A stretch of DNA of 64,000 bases from Celeribacter litoreus (GTDB taxonomy: Bacteria > Pseudomonadota > Alphaproteobacteria > Rhodobacterales > Rhodobacteraceae), in NCBI RefSeq assembly GCF_020165855.1, contig NZ_JAIUFY010000012.1, forward strand, positions 16,788-80,787. Reading direction: 5' to 3'. How positions within the stretch are numbered: the stretch's first letter is position 1; every line of letters begins with the position of its first letter. The translations under genes were made by a program, and so were the position numbers. Below are positions 28,473-37,675 of this stretch, one piece after another. The notes below the pieces were generated by a model. The model searched no databases. It was not told the origin of the DNA and saw only the letters and a list, made by a program, of their open reading frames with translations.

Positions 28473-28964
28473 ATGGGAAAAGGGCGTTTTCTCCTTATGA
28501 CGTCGCTCTTTGCGCTTGGGGCTTTCCCCAGGGAAGGGCGAGCCTGTGTCGCATCGAAAGCGGTCGAGGCAGCTGAGGCAGTCGGGTGTCGAGTACTCTC
28601 GTGTCGGCTGACCGGAACACAGCTCATGGTACAGGTTCTTGAGAGCAACATCGTCAGCTCTCTTGTCTACGATCTGGAAACGGGTCGCTTCGAAGAAGTC
28701 ACTATGGCGAACGCCCGACATCTTCCTGAATTTAGCTCCGATATCTCGCTCATCGACGCCATTCTGGCCGCTGAGGCGCACGGCTATGAAGTGCGATCAG
28801 CGACGCTGAGAGCCGGTGCGAAAAGCAACCTGATTGTCCGACGCTTCGGCACAGAGCACATCGAGCTCGAATACAATCACCTTCGACATGCCTTCATGGA
28901 GACGACACATCCGTTTGACGAGCCGATGCTTGCTTCGGCGTCGTGTGGTTTGCAGTCTCTCTAA
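28473..28964 (+). CDS. Small secreted protein, possibly PepSY-like
   Basis: This is a 163-residue protein with an N-terminal signal peptide (about 1-23, cleavage near RACVA). The start at 28473 follows a GAAGG site. The mature part appears to be two similar alpha/beta units, one beginning KAVEAAEAVGCRVLSCRLTG and the other AILAAEAHGYEVRSATLRAG. Each reads like a PepSY-type helix-strand unit (helix, G-[CY]-x-V, strand). The internal duplication is my reading. It is preceded by a notably AT-rich promoter region and followed by a second secreted protein and a membrane-bound LuxR-type regulator. Confidence 0.7.
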   Translation: MGKGRFLLMTSLFALGAFPREGRACVASKAVEAAEAVGCRVLSCRLTGTQLMVQVLESNIVSSLVYDLETGRFEEVTMANARHLPEFSSDISLIDAILAAEAHGYEVRSATLRAGAKSNLIVRRFGTEHIELEYNHLRHAFMETTHPFDEPMLASASCGLQSL

Positions 28965-29182
28965 GCGACGTCCTGGCCGCTCTCTCCTGATCCATTCCCC
29001 CCCTGGATCTTACGAGAGCGAAGTAGATGGACGTCGGCAGGGTCATGGCGTGAACACAGCGCCATGGCCCTCCCAAATTCAGGCGAGAGGTGGACAGCGC
29101 CTGCCTTGACCCGCTACAACTAAATCGTTGCCCGTCCGACCTCACCTTGCCGGATTGTGGCCCTCATCCGCAGGTTTCTCCC

Positions 29183-29731
29183 ATGCTGAGATTGTTTCCC
29201 ATCGCCCTTTGCCTAGTCATGAGCGCAGGTAGTGCGTCCGCCTCTGTGACAGATGACGTTGTGGCTTCCCTTGTGAATGACGGGTTCAAGCAGGTCACGA
29301 TCAGGCGGACCTTGCTGGGCCGCGTGCATATCGTCGCGGTTTCCGAAGATGAAACGCGCGAAATCGTTCTCGACCCCCGCAACGGATCCATCCTGCGGGA
29401 CTACTCCGAACCAAGCCTGCCGATAGTCCGATCCTCTGCAGAACCGAAACCGAGCGCCGTCTCTATCGACAACACACCGGAGGCTGCCGAGGATGGAGAT
29501 GATGGTGGGTCGAAGGATGAAACAGAGCAATCGACGGCGGGAGCATCCGGATCGACGTCGAGCGGAGAGACGGGCACCTCCCCTGAGGCACCGGAAGACG
29601 ATGGCGGCGCCAGCTCGGACCCGAACGCTTCTCAGTCGGACAAAGGGAAGAACTCTGAAAAGGGCAATAACGGGAATAATGGCAAAGGGCGCGGAAATTC
29701 TGATAAACGATCGGGTAAATCCGGTCGATAG
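29183..29731 (+). CDS. Secreted PepSY-like protein with low-complexity tail
   Basis: This is a 182-residue protein. A signal peptide (about 1-21, SAGSASA cleavage) is followed by a PepSY-like unit (about 22-75: DDVVASLVNDGFKQVTIRRT, then EIVLDPRNGSILRDY). The rest is a disordered tail, first acidic and rich in Ser, Gly, Asp and Glu, then basic with Gly-Asn-Lys repeats (GNNGNNGKGRGNSDK). The start at 29183 is assigned by the signal peptide. The gene ends 9 bp before the LuxR-type gene, so the two are co-expressed. Confidence 0.8.
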   Translation: MLRLFPIALCLVMSAGSASASVTDDVVASLVNDGFKQVTIRRTLLGRVHIVAVSEDETREIVLDPRNGSILRDYSEPSLPIVRSSAEPKPSAVSIDNTPEAAEDGDDGGSKDETEQSTAGASGSTSSGETGTSPEAPEDDGGASSDPNASQSDKGKNSEKGNNGNNGKGRGNSDKRSGKSGR

Positions 29732-29740
29732 GATGAGGTT

Positions 29741-30298
29741 ATGCGCCGCATATCGCTTGCAATTCTTTTTCTCGTTCAGGCGGGCTCGGCGATTTTTTTC
29801 GTATCAGGGATCATTCTTTCCGTGCTTGGGGTCTATGTGCCGCCGATCAACTGGGAATTCCGTGAAATCATGGAGATCGCGGCTGCTTTCAGCCTCGTCT
29901 TGGGGATGATTTTCGGCGCTCAGGCGCTTTTGCAGGCACAGCGCGAAGCCGGAGATGCGCACGACCGTCTCAAGAGGATATCAAGCGAGTTCTCTGATCT
30001 TCTTGTTGAGCGTTTTGAGGCATGGGGGCTCACAGCCGCTGAGCGGGATGTGGCGATCCTGACGATCAAGGGGCTAAGCGTTGCCGAAATCGCTGCGGCG
30101 CGCGGTGTTTCGAGTGGTACGGTGAAGGCGCAGAGCAACGCGATTTATCGGAAGGCTTCGGTAAGCGGACGCGGCGGTTTGCTGAGCCTGTTTCTCGACG
30201 ATCTTATGGATGAAGAGGTGATGCAGCGGCTCCGCAGTGCGGAAGGCACTATCATCGAGCCGCCAACTGAAGATGCTCCTCACCAGAGATCTGCCTAA
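29741..30298 (+). CDS. Membrane-anchored LuxR-type HTH regulator
   Basis: This is a 185-residue protein. Two membrane helices (about 5-30 and 45-68) are followed by a linker and a C-terminal LuxR/GerE helix-turn-helix ([20 protein letters not shown], then [19 protein letters not shown]). No receiver or ligand domain is present, so the signal must come through the membrane segments or a partner. The two upstream secreted proteins are candidates. The last 4 bp overlap the convergent pth gene. Confidence 0.85.
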   Translation: MRRISLAILFLVQAGSAIFFVSGIILSVLGVYVPPINWEFREIMEIAAAFSLVLGMIFGAQALLQAQREAGDAHDRLKRISSEFSDLLVERFEAWGLTAAERDVAILTIKGLSVAEIAAARGVSSGTVKAQSNAIYRKASVSGRGGLLSLFLDDLMDEEVMQRLRSAEGTIIEPPTEDAPHQRSA

Positions 30299-30990
30299 CT
30301 CTTGAATTTATCGCGGAGTTTCTCGAGCGGGCTTCGCGTGTCTTCCGCTTTGGCCGCAACAGTTTTCTGCTGATCTGCCGTGGATTGAGCCGCAGGCTTT
30401 TTGTTTCCCGTTGAACTGCGTGGCGGCGCCGTCCGAAGAGCAACCGCGTTCGAGAACTTCGCAGGCTCTCCGTCCGCCAAAGCCGGCGCACCGTCAGAGC
30501 ATCCTCGGATCACATCGTCGAGCCAGTTCTCATCCGCTTTCGCAAAGTCGGACAGGACGTAACCCGCGACACGGTCCTTATGACCTGGGTGCCCGATTCC
30601 GAGGCGCACACGATCATAGTTCTGCCCGATGTGCTGATGGATGGACCGCAACCCGTTGTGCCCCGCATGACCGCCACCTGTCTTGGTCCGGACTTTCCCG
30701 GGCGCGAGGTCGAGTTCGTCGTGAAAGACGGTGATGTCTTCGGGCTCCAGTTTGAAAAAGCGCATGGCCTCACCAACCGACTGACCGGAGAGGTTCATGA
30801 AGGTCTCGGGCTTGAGCAGGATAACCTTCTCACGACCGAGGCGCCCCTCAGTCACCTGCGCCTGAAATTTCGAACGCCACGGGGCGAAACCGTGATCGGA
30901 TGCGATCCGGTCCAGAACCATAAAGCCAATATTGTGGCGGTTTCCCGCATATTTAGACCCGGGGTTTCCGAGGCCGACGAACAAGCGCAT
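30295..30990 (-). CDS. pth: Peptidyl-tRNA hydrolase
   Basis: Pth frees tRNA from dropped peptidyl-tRNA. The family core (about 1-190) contains [19 protein letters not shown] with the catalytic His, FMNLSGQSV and the FHDELDL motif. At 231 residues it is about 40 longer than usual, with a Lys/Ala/Ser-rich C-terminal extension. In Rhodobacteraceae pth is often next to rplY; here gdpD lies between them. Confidence 0.96.
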   Translation of the reverse strand: MRLFVGLGNPGSKYAGNRHNIGFMVLDRIASDHGFAPWRSKFQAQVTEGRLGREKVILLKPETFMNLSGQSVGEAMRFFKLEPEDITVFHDELDLAPGKVRTKTGGGHAGHNGLRSIHQHIGQNYDRVRLGIGHPGHKDRVAGYVLSDFAKADENWLDDVIRGCSDGAPALADGEPAKFSNAVALRTAPPRSSTGNKKPAAQSTADQQKTVAAKAEDTRSPLEKLRDKFKS

Positions 30991-31022
30991 GGACGGTCTC
31001 CTTTTGTGAGAGACCTAGCGCG

Positions 31023-31760
31023 TCACAACGCCATTTGCGAGTCCTGCGACATGCGGAATGAGTTGAAACTGGAAATGTGGTCGGTGTTGATGCAGTCGAC
31101 GCCCCAATCGCGGACGCGGGCGAAGACGGTTGGGTCATTTCGCTCGGTGAAGACTTGGGTTTTTAGGCCCGCCGCCTGCGCCGCGCGGACGTTTTCGAGT
31201 GTGAAATCGTTCTTTGCGCCCTCACCATCAAAGAATTCGACGATGCTCGCCCCGAAGAGGTCAATCGCGGCCTTCGCGTTCGCGGTGCGACGCCAGTGTA
31301 TCATTTGGCGCACTTCCGGTGCGTAACGGCGCATGTCGAGATGCATTTGTTCTGAGAAGGAGCAGGTGTAGCAGGCGCGCGCGACATCGAGGTCACGGAC
31401 CATTTTGCCGACCGCCGCGCAATCCGCCCATTTGATCTCGACATAGAACTCGGCGCGGCCTTTGTAGCGTTGGAAAAAGCTGTCGAGGCGCGGAACGCGC
31501 AGACCCGCAAAACGCGGATCGAACCAGCCGCCCGCGTCGAGCGCGTCGATTTCTTTAGAGGTCATCTCTGCGATTGGGCCCGACCCGTTGGTCGTTCGAT
31601 CGACGGTTTCGTCGTGCAGCACGTAAAGCACGCCGTCCAGCGATTGGCGGACGTCAAATTCAAGGATCTCTCCGCCCTGAACCAAAGCGGCGTCAAAGGC
31701 CGCAAATGTGTTTTCGGGAGCGGAAAAGCGGGCGCCGCGATGGCAGGAAATCTTTGTCAT
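31023..31760 (-). CDS. Glycerophosphodiester phosphodiesterase
   Basis: This 245-residue cytoplasmic enzyme would release glycerol-3-phosphate from deacylated phospholipid head groups. The GDPD signature is complete: CHRGARFSAPENT at the N-terminus, EFDVRQSLDG, then the catalytic HDETVDRTT. No signal peptide is present, so it matches cytosolic UgpQ-like enzymes. It lies between rplY and pth on the same strand. Confidence 0.93.
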   Translation of the reverse strand: MTKISCHRGARFSAPENTFAAFDAALVQGGEILEFDVRQSLDGVLYVLHDETVDRTTNGSGPIAEMTSKEIDALDAGGWFDPRFAGLRVPRLDSFFQRYKGRAEFYVEIKWADCAAVGKMVRDLDVARACYTCSFSEQMHLDMRRYAPEVRQMIHWRRTANAKAAIDLFGASIVEFFDGEGAKNDFTLENVRAAQAAGLKTQVFTERNDPTVFARVRDWGVDCINTDHISSFNSFRMSQDSQMAL

Positions 31761-31839
31761 GCTGACAGCTTAACCGAGTGCTGTGACAGTAGAGTAACGG
31801 CCGATCCTTTCGCGCCGGCAATTGGCTCCGGCCCAAAGA

Positions 31840-31868
31840 AAAACGCGGGCCCCGAAGGACCCGCGTTT
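31840..31868 (-). terminator. Intrinsic terminator after rplY
   Basis: On the minus strand the stem AACGCGGG / CCCGCGTT, with a small internal mismatch and loop, runs into T-rich sequence. It lies 35-65 bp after the stop. Confidence 0.85.
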
Positions 31869-31903
31869 CAAATTTGTACGACAGCGCGATGCTGCGGCGA
31901 GGA

Positions 31904-32527
31904 TTATTCCTCTGCTGCTGCTTCTTCTGCTTCGTCTTCGTCAGAACCGCCGCCGAGGCCAGCCGGAGCTGCGATGTTCGCGATCACGAAGTCACGCTCG
32001 ATGACCGGCTTCACGCCGTTCGGCAGTTTCACGTCGGAGATGTGGTACACATCGCCGATTTTGCCGCCAGAGATGTCGAGGGTGATGTGGTCCGGAATGT
32101 CGGACGCGGTCACGATCAGCTCAACGTCGGAACGAACGTGGGTCACAACACCACCGCGCTTTACGCCCGGAGCAGCTTCTTCACCAACGATCTCAACAGG
32201 AATGAAGAGGTTGATGCGGGAGTTGCGGTGCAGACGCATGAAGTCGACGTGGGTCGGAAGGTCTTTTACAACGTCACGCTGAACGCCGCGGCAGATCACG
32301 CGGACGTCGTCCTGGCCTTCAACTTTGAGGTTGAAGAGCGTGGACAGGAAGCGGCCAGCTTTCAGCTGCTTCAGCAGTTCGTTGAATTTGATGTTGATCG
32401 GGAGCGGTTCTTTGTCATCACCGTACACGATCCCCGGAACGTAGCCCTCACGACGAGCTTTGCGAGCGGCGCCCTTGCCTGTCCCCGCGCGTTCCAAGGC
32501 AATAAGATCAGGAATCTCACCAGCCAT
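31904..32527 (-). CDS. rplY: 50S ribosomal protein L25 (CTC form)
   Basis: L25 binds loop E of 5S rRNA. This is the long CTC type (207 residues): an L25 domain (about 1-95, [22 protein letters not shown]) plus a beta-rich C-terminal domain with [20 protein letters not shown], and a final acidic Ala/Glu tail. The start at 32527 is preceded by TTGGAGAA. A stable hairpin lies in the leader just upstream. Confidence 0.95.
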   Translation of the reverse strand: MAGEIPDLIALERAGTGKGAARKARREGYVPGIVYGDDKEPLPINIKFNELLKQLKAGRFLSTLFNLKVEGQDDVRVICRGVQRDVVKDLPTHVDFMRLHRNSRINLFIPVEIVGEEAAPGVKRGGVVTHVRSDVELIVTASDIPDHITLDISGGKIGDVYHISDVKLPNGVKPVIERDFVIANIAAPAGLGGGSDEDEAEEAAAEE

Positions 32528-32548
32528 TGTATATTCTCCAAGGTTAAG

Positions 32549-32577
32549 GCGGGACTCCTCCAAGGCTGTAGTCCCGC
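32549..32577 (-). promoter_or_regulatory. Leader hairpin in front of rplY
   Basis: Perfect 8-bp stem GCGGGACT / AGTCCCGC with a 13-nt loop, 22 nt before the rplY ATG. The loop contains CCTTGGAG, which is repeated immediately downstream as the true Shine-Dalgarno region. It may be a control element or the terminator of the upstream lldD-like gene, though no T-run follows. Confidence 0.5.
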
Positions 32578-32652
32578 GTGAATTCCGCGCGTATAGGCGA
32601 GAATCCTTTAAAAGGGAAGCGATTTGTTCCCTTCAAAGTCCATGGGCGCGTA

Positions 32653-33816
32653 TTACACCCAGCGCCCTTCGAAATCTTCAGGCACGAGCACGATGTCGCG
32701 GTCCACGTCTTCGATATTCTTACGACCGCACAGCGCCATCGAAACGTCGAGTTCCTTGTGGATCACTTCAAGCGCCTTTGTCACGCCTGCTTCGCCCATG
32801 GCGCCAAGGCCGTGGACGAACGCGCGGCCAATAAAGGTGCCGGTTGCGCCGAGGGCCTTCGCCTTGAGCACGTCCTGACCGCTGCGAATGCCGCTGTCGA
32901 GGTGGATTTCCACCTGATCGCCGACTGCGTCGACGATCTTCGGCAGCATCTTGATCGAGGAGAGCGCCCCGTCGAGTTGTCGCCCGCCGTGGTTCGAGAC
33001 GACGATGGCGTCACAACCAACCTTCGCAGCCATGATCGCATCCTCGGGCTCCATAACGCCTTTGAGGATGAGCGGCCCGCCCCACATCTCTTTGATCGCT
33101 TCGATCTTGGCCCAGTCGAGGCGCGGGTCGAATTGCTGCGCGGTCCAGGTGAAGAGGCTCGACGGATCGTCCACGCCCTTCGCGTGCCCGATGATATTGC
33201 CGAACCCGCGACGCTTTGTTTGGAGCATCTCAAGGCCCCAGGTCCATTTCGTCGCGAGGTCCGCGATCACGGCGGGGGTGAGTTTCGGCGGCGCGGAGAG
33301 ACCGTTTTTAAGGTCTTTGTGACGCTGGCCGAGAATTTGCAGGTCGAGCGTGAGCACGAGGGCGGAGCAACCGGCATCCTTCGCGCGCTGGATCACGTTC
33401 TTCAGGAACTCTTGGTCGCGCATGACGTAGAGCTGGAACCAGAACGGCTTGGATGTGTTTTCGGCTACATCCTCGATCGAGCAGATCGACATGGTCGAGA
33501 GTGTGAAGGGCACCCCAAATTTCTCTGCAGCTTTCGCCGCTTTGATCTCGCCATCGGCGCGTTGCATCCCCGTCAGGCCGACAGGGGCAAGAGCGACGGG
33601 CATGGCCACGTCCTGACCGATCATCTTCGTCGCGGTCGAGCGGCCTTCCATATCCACAGCAACACGTTGGCGTAGGCGGATTTTGTCGAAGTCGGTGGTG
33701 TTCTCGCGAAAGGTCTGCTCCGTCCACGATCCGCTCTCGCAGTAATCGTAGAACATCTTCGGGGTGCGTTTTTTGTGAAGCTTCTTGAGGTCGTCAATAT
33801 TGGTGATGACAGGCAT
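32653..33816 (-). CDS. FMN-dependent alpha-hydroxy-acid dehydrogenase (LldD-like)
   Basis: This 387-residue TIM-barrel flavoprotein most likely oxidises L-lactate to pyruvate and passes electrons to the respiratory chain. Family marks are APVGLTGMQRADGE, the FQLYVMRD strand, the catalytic SNHGGRQLDG and the FMN phosphate loop DSGIRSGQDV. The ATG at 33816 has an AAAGGTG site 7 nt upstream; a GTG three codons earlier overlaps that site. Related enzymes use glycolate or mandelate, so the substrate is a best guess. It is divergent from the ZIP transporter. Confidence 0.88.
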   Translation of the reverse strand: MPVITNIDDLKKLHKKRTPKMFYDYCESGSWTEQTFRENTTDFDKIRLRQRVAVDMEGRSTATKMIGQDVAMPVALAPVGLTGMQRADGEIKAAKAAEKFGVPFTLSTMSICSIEDVAENTSKPFWFQLYVMRDQEFLKNVIQRAKDAGCSALVLTLDLQILGQRHKDLKNGLSAPPKLTPAVIADLATKWTWGLEMLQTKRRGFGNIIGHAKGVDDPSSLFTWTAQQFDPRLDWAKIEAIKEMWGGPLILKGVMEPEDAIMAAKVGCDAIVVSNHGGRQLDGALSSIKMLPKIVDAVGDQVEIHLDSGIRSGQDVLKAKALGATGTFIGRAFVHGLGAMGEAGVTKALEVIHKELDVSMALCGRKNIEDVDRDIVLVPEDFEGRWV

Positions 33817-33957
33817 GTCGAGCACCTTTCGGTCAAATTGGTTCTATTCACATACCAATTCGCACATATTGCCCCAGAGACCAAGACCGAACTCGGTTTG
33901 CTATGGTGCAGCAATCCAAAAAGAGACAGTCTGCGCGCATATAGATTGAGGTTCGGC

Positions 33958-34731
33958 ATGGATATTATCTGGATAGGCATTATGGCGTCGATGGGGGCCG
34001 GTTTGATGACCGGTGTCGGGGCGATTCCGGTCCTGTTCGGTAAGACCATGACGAAACGCACGAACGACATGCTCTTGGGGTTTGCCGCGGGCGTTATGAT
34101 CTCCGCGTCTTACTTTTCGCTGATCTTGCCCGGCCTTGATGCCGCCGATGAGCTCTATGGGAAAGTTGTGATCTCCGCCGCAATTGCAGGGGCGGGGATT
34201 GCGCTCGGGGCAGGCATCGTCGCGCTCTTGAATAACACTTTGCCGCACGAGCACTTTATCACCGGCCCTGACGGGGCGGACCCAGGGGCGCTCGCCAAAA
34301 TATGGCTCTTCATCATTGCAATCACGATCCACAACTTCCCCGAAGGGATGGCCGTCGGTATCGGTTTCGGCGGGGGCGATGTCACGAACGGCATGTCGCT
34401 CGCGACGGGGATCGGGCTTCAAAACGCGCCAGAGGGTCTCGCGGTCGCGGTGGCCTTGCGCGGGCAAGGCTATAATCGTTGGAAATCCTTCGGCCTCGCG
34501 CTCCTGACAGGGTTGGTGGAGCCGGTCGGTGGCGCGCTTGGCGTCGGGTTGATCCATGTTTCCGTGCATGTTCTGCCGTGGGGGCTGAGTTTTGCCGCGG
34601 GCGCGATGCTTTACATCATCAGCCATGAGATCATTCCGGAGACCCATCGCAATGGCTATCAGAATTACGCCACGACGGGGCTATTGGCTGGGTTGATCCT
34701 GATGATGTTCCTGGACGTGACGCTCGGCTAG
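33958..34731 (+). CDS. ZIP-family metal transporter
   Basis: This is a 257-residue membrane protein with about eight helices. The metal-site motifs are HNFPEG in helix 4 and QNAPEG in helix 5, with a later HEIIPETHR in the final helices. The pattern matches bacterial ZupT/GufA-type transporters of Zn(II) or other divalent metals. The start at 33958 follows GAGG. A small DUF1992 gene follows after 24 bp. Confidence 0.9.
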   Translation: MDIIWIGIMASMGAGLMTGVGAIPVLFGKTMTKRTNDMLLGFAAGVMISASYFSLILPGLDAADELYGKVVISAAIAGAGIALGAGIVALLNNTLPHEHFITGPDGADPGALAKIWLFIIAITIHNFPEGMAVGIGFGGGDVTNGMSLATGIGLQNAPEGLAVAVALRGQGYNRWKSFGLALLTGLVEPVGGALGVGLIHVSVHVLPWGLSFAAGAMLYIISHEIIPETHRNGYQNYATTGLLAGLILMMFLDVTLG

Positions 34732-34755
34732 ACTGGCGTTGAAAGGCGGTGCGCC

Positions 34756-35076
34756 ATGAGATTCGACAAACTCGCGGAACGGCAGATCCTCAAAGCACAG
34801 AGCGAGGGGCAACTCGACGATCTCAACGGGGCAGGCAAGCCCTTGAACGCGGAAGCGTCCTGCGATGCGGCTCAGAGTGCGGGTTTTCGGATCATGGCCG
34901 AGGCGGGCGTCTTGCCGCGCGAATTCGAACTCAAACGTGAAGCTGCAGACTTGAGGGCGAAACTAGCGGAGACCACCGACGAAGCGGTCCACAAGGCCTT
35001 TATGGCCAAACTCGCTGAGGTAGAAATGCGACGCGCGATTGAGGAGGAAGCGCGGCGGAAGTTCATGCGCCCCTAA
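34756..35076 (+). CDS. DUF1992 (DnaJ-C28 homology) protein
   Basis: This 106-residue, highly charged helical protein starts MRFDKLAERQILKAQSEGQ, followed by the conserved GAGKPLN and PREFELKREAADL. This is the pattern of the DUF1992 domain, also found in DNAJC28. The function is unknown. It lies 24 bp behind the ZIP gene and is convergent with the carboxynorspermidine synthase gene. Confidence 0.85.
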   Translation: MRFDKLAERQILKAQSEGQLDDLNGAGKPLNAEASCDAAQSAGFRIMAEAGVLPREFELKREAADLRAKLAETTDEAVHKAFMAKLAEVEMRRAIEEEARRKFMRP

Positions 35077-35082
35077 AACGAA

Positions 35083-35107
35083 AAGGCCCGCTGCAAGAGC
35101 GGGCCTT
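35083..35107. terminator. Terminator between convergent genes
   Basis: 9-bp stem AAGGCCCGC / GCGGGCCTT with a 7-nt loop. The T-run is better on the minus strand (TTTTCGTTTT), so it mainly ends the polyamine operon. Confidence 0.8.
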
Positions 35108-35127
35108 CGTCATTCTTTGGTCTGGAT

Positions 35128-36372
35128 TTACTCGTTCCAGGCTTTGTCTTCGCCGCCGAGACCGCCGATCTGCATACGGGTCGGCAGGCCGATCTGGTCG
35201 AGCAGGGTGAAGAACGGTTTCGGGTCGAGTTCCTCAACGTTTTTCATCGTCTTCGCATCCCACTCACCGGTCGCGACGAGCATGGCGGCGGCCACAGGCG
35301 GAACGCCGGCGGTGTAGGAAATGCCCTGTGAACCGACCTCGTTATAGGCGTCTTTGTGATCCGCCACGTTGTAGACGAAGACCTCGAAAGGCTCGCCATC
35401 TTTCGTGCCTTTCACAAGATCACCGATGCAGGTCTTGCCTGTGTAATCGGGGGCGAGGGAGGACGGATCGGGCAGCACAGCTTTCACGACTTTGAGCGGC
35501 ACAACCTCTTGGCCCTCGGCGGTCATCACTGGTTGCTCGGACAGAAGGCCGAGGTTTTGCAGCACGGTGAAGACGTTGATGTAGTGATCGCCAAAGCCCA
35601 TCCAGAACCGCACATCCGCCTGCGGATAGTTGGTCGCGAGGGAGTGAACCTCGTCATGGCCGGACTGGTAGGCGCGGCAGGTGCCGACGACGGGGAGATC
35701 CCAATCGTGGCCGGTCTCGAACATCTTCTTCTCTTTCCACTGGCCGTCTTCCCAATAGTAGACGACACCCGTGAATTCGCGGAAGTTAATCTCCGGATCG
35801 AAGTTCGTGGCAAAGTATTTGCCGTGGGAGCCCGCGTTGATGTCCACGATGTCGATGGATTTCACTTCGTCCATCATGTCGATGGCGAAACGGGCGAATG
35901 CGTTCACTACGCCCGGATCAAAGCCGGCACCGAGGATCGCGGTCACGCCCTTCTCCGCACAGAGATCGCGCTTTTTCCATTCGTAGTTGCCATACCACGG
36001 CGGGGTTTCGCAGATCTTGGTCGGGTCTTCGTGGATCGCGGTGTCGATATAGGCGGCGCCGGTTTCGATACAGCCGTCGAGGACGGTCATGTTCACAAAG
36101 GCGGAGCCGACGTTGATCACAATCTCTGCACCCGTCTTGCGGATGAGGTCGGCAACGGCCGCGCTGTCCATTGCGTCGACCTGATGGGCCTCAAGCACGC
36201 CCTCTTGTTTCATCGCGCCCTTTTCGCGGACCGACTCAAGGATCGCTTCGCATTTGGAGAGCGTCCGGCTCGCGATATGGATATCGCCGAGCACATCGTT
36301 GTTTTGAGCGCATTTGTGCGCCACGACCTGAGCGACGCCGCCAGCGCCAATGATGAGAACGTTCCGTTTCAA
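35128..36372 (-). CDS. Carboxynorspermidine/carboxyspermidine dehydrogenase (saccharopine dehydrogenase family)
   Basis: The enzyme would couple aspartate semialdehyde with a diamine and reduce the product to carboxy(nor)spermidine. The 414-residue protein has an NAD(P)-binding start (VLIIGAGGVAQVVAHKCAQN) and the family segment GAGFDPGVVNAFARFAID. Identification as the polyamine enzyme rather than lysine-pathway saccharopine dehydrogenase rests on the adjacent decarboxylase 50 bp upstream in the same operon. This pair is the alternative spermidine route known from Vibrio and many other bacteria. Confidence 0.87.
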   Translation of the reverse strand: MKRNVLIIGAGGVAQVVAHKCAQNNDVLGDIHIASRTLSKCEAILESVREKGAMKQEGVLEAHQVDAMDSAAVADLIRKTGAEIVINVGSAFVNMTVLDGCIETGAAYIDTAIHEDPTKICETPPWYGNYEWKKRDLCAEKGVTAILGAGFDPGVVNAFARFAIDMMDEVKSIDIVDINAGSHGKYFATNFDPEINFREFTGVVYYWEDGQWKEKKMFETGHDWDLPVVGTCRAYQSGHDEVHSLATNYPQADVRFWMGFGDHYINVFTVLQNLGLLSEQPVMTAEGQEVVPLKVVKAVLPDPSSLAPDYTGKTCIGDLVKGTKDGEPFEVFVYNVADHKDAYNEVGSQGISYTAGVPPVAAAMLVATGEWDAKTMKNVEELDPKPFFTLLDQIGLPTRMQIGGLGGEDKAWNE

Positions 36373-36422
36373 CGGTAGAGACCCCCTGTCGTTGTTTGAA
36401 GGTAAAGTGTCGGGTGCGACGC

Positions 36423-37517
36423 TTAGCCGAGCGCCGCGGCAAAATCCTCGTAGCCGAAGTCACGGGCCACACGGACCGTGCCATCGAGTTCCCTGATTGC
36501 AATCGCGGGCATTTTCACCCCGTTGAACCAGTTCTTTTTGACCATCGTGTAGCCTGCGGCGTCGTCAATGGTCACACGGTCGCCGATTTCCAGCGGTTTG
36601 TCGAATCGCGCCTCGCCAAAGATATCGCCCGCGAGACAAGTTTTGCCCGCGATCTGATAGGCATGATCCCCGCTCTGCGGCAGTTTCGCCGTCTCGCGGT
36701 AGATCAACAGATCGAGCATGTGCGCCTCAATGGAGCTATCGACGATGGCGATTTTTTTTCCGTTGTCGATCACGTCGAGCACCGAAACCTCTAGCGTGGT
36801 CGAGCGCGTGATCGAGGCCTCGCCGGGTTCGAGATAGACCTGAACACCGAGGTTGTCGGAGAAAGACTTAAGCCGATCGGCGAGTTTGTCGAGCGGATAG
36901 CCGTCGCCCGTGAAATGGATGCCGCCGCCGAGGCTCACCCAATCGAGGCGTTTCAGGAAATCGCCGAAGTCACGCTCAATCCGGCTCAACTGTTCCGAGA
37001 ACAGATCGAAATCGGAGTTCTCGCAGTTGTAGTGGATCATCACGCCGTTGATGCGGTTTTCGGCCTGCTCCAGACGCGCCATGTCCCATTCGCCGAGACG
37101 CGAAAACGGACGCGCCGGATCAGCGAGGTCAAAGCCCGAGGTCGAAAAGCGCGGGTTCAGGCGCAGGCCCGTTGCAATGCCAGCGGCCTTGTCGCCAAAG
37201 CGGTCGAGTTGGCCGAGCGAGTTGAAGATGATCTTGTCCGCATAGGACACAGCCTCGTCGATCTCGTTATCCGCCCAACCGACGGAATAGGCATGCGTTT
37301 CCTTGCCGAACTTCTCATAGCCGAGGCGAAGCTCGTAGAGCGACGAGGAGGTCGTGCCATCCATGTAATCGCGCATGAAATCGAACACGGGCCATGTCGA
37401 AAAGCACTTGAGTGCAAGCAATGCTTTTGCGCCGGAGGCTTCGCGAAGCCACGCGATTTTTTCCATGTTCGGAAGCAGGCGCGCCTTGTCGATCAGGTAG
37501 TAAGGCGTCTGGATCAT
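36423..37517 (-). CDS. nspC: Carboxynorspermidine/carboxyspermidine decarboxylase
   Basis: NspC is a PLP enzyme of the alanine-racemase fold that decarboxylates carboxy(nor)spermidine to (nor)spermidine. In the 364-residue protein the PLP lysine is in LLALKCFSTWPVF and the phosphate-site glycines in VSLGGGIHFTGDGYP. The LEPGEA segment and a catalytic Cys candidate in AGKTCLAGDIFGE follow. The ATG at 37517 follows GAGGGGGA. It is the first gene of the two-gene polyamine operon. Confidence 0.9.
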   Translation of the reverse strand: MIQTPYYLIDKARLLPNMEKIAWLREASGAKALLALKCFSTWPVFDFMRDYMDGTTSSSLYELRLGYEKFGKETHAYSVGWADNEIDEAVSYADKIIFNSLGQLDRFGDKAAGIATGLRLNPRFSTSGFDLADPARPFSRLGEWDMARLEQAENRINGVMIHYNCENSDFDLFSEQLSRIERDFGDFLKRLDWVSLGGGIHFTGDGYPLDKLADRLKSFSDNLGVQVYLEPGEASITRSTTLEVSVLDVIDNGKKIAIVDSSIEAHMLDLLIYRETAKLPQSGDHAYQIAGKTCLAGDIFGEARFDKPLEIGDRVTIDDAAGYTMVKKNWFNGVKMPAIAIRELDGTVRVARDFGYEDFAAALG

Positions 37518-37675
37518 CTCATTCCCCCTCAAGGTCAAAAGGAACGGCAAGTGGGCTGCACTTAGGGCGATTCAAACCATGGGGCAAGAAAAACATGCGC
37601 CTGTCAGAGAGGATTTCTGCGACGAAAACGTGATGGCGCGTAAGGGGTGCGCGGCTTGACTTCGTTCTGTGGTGC

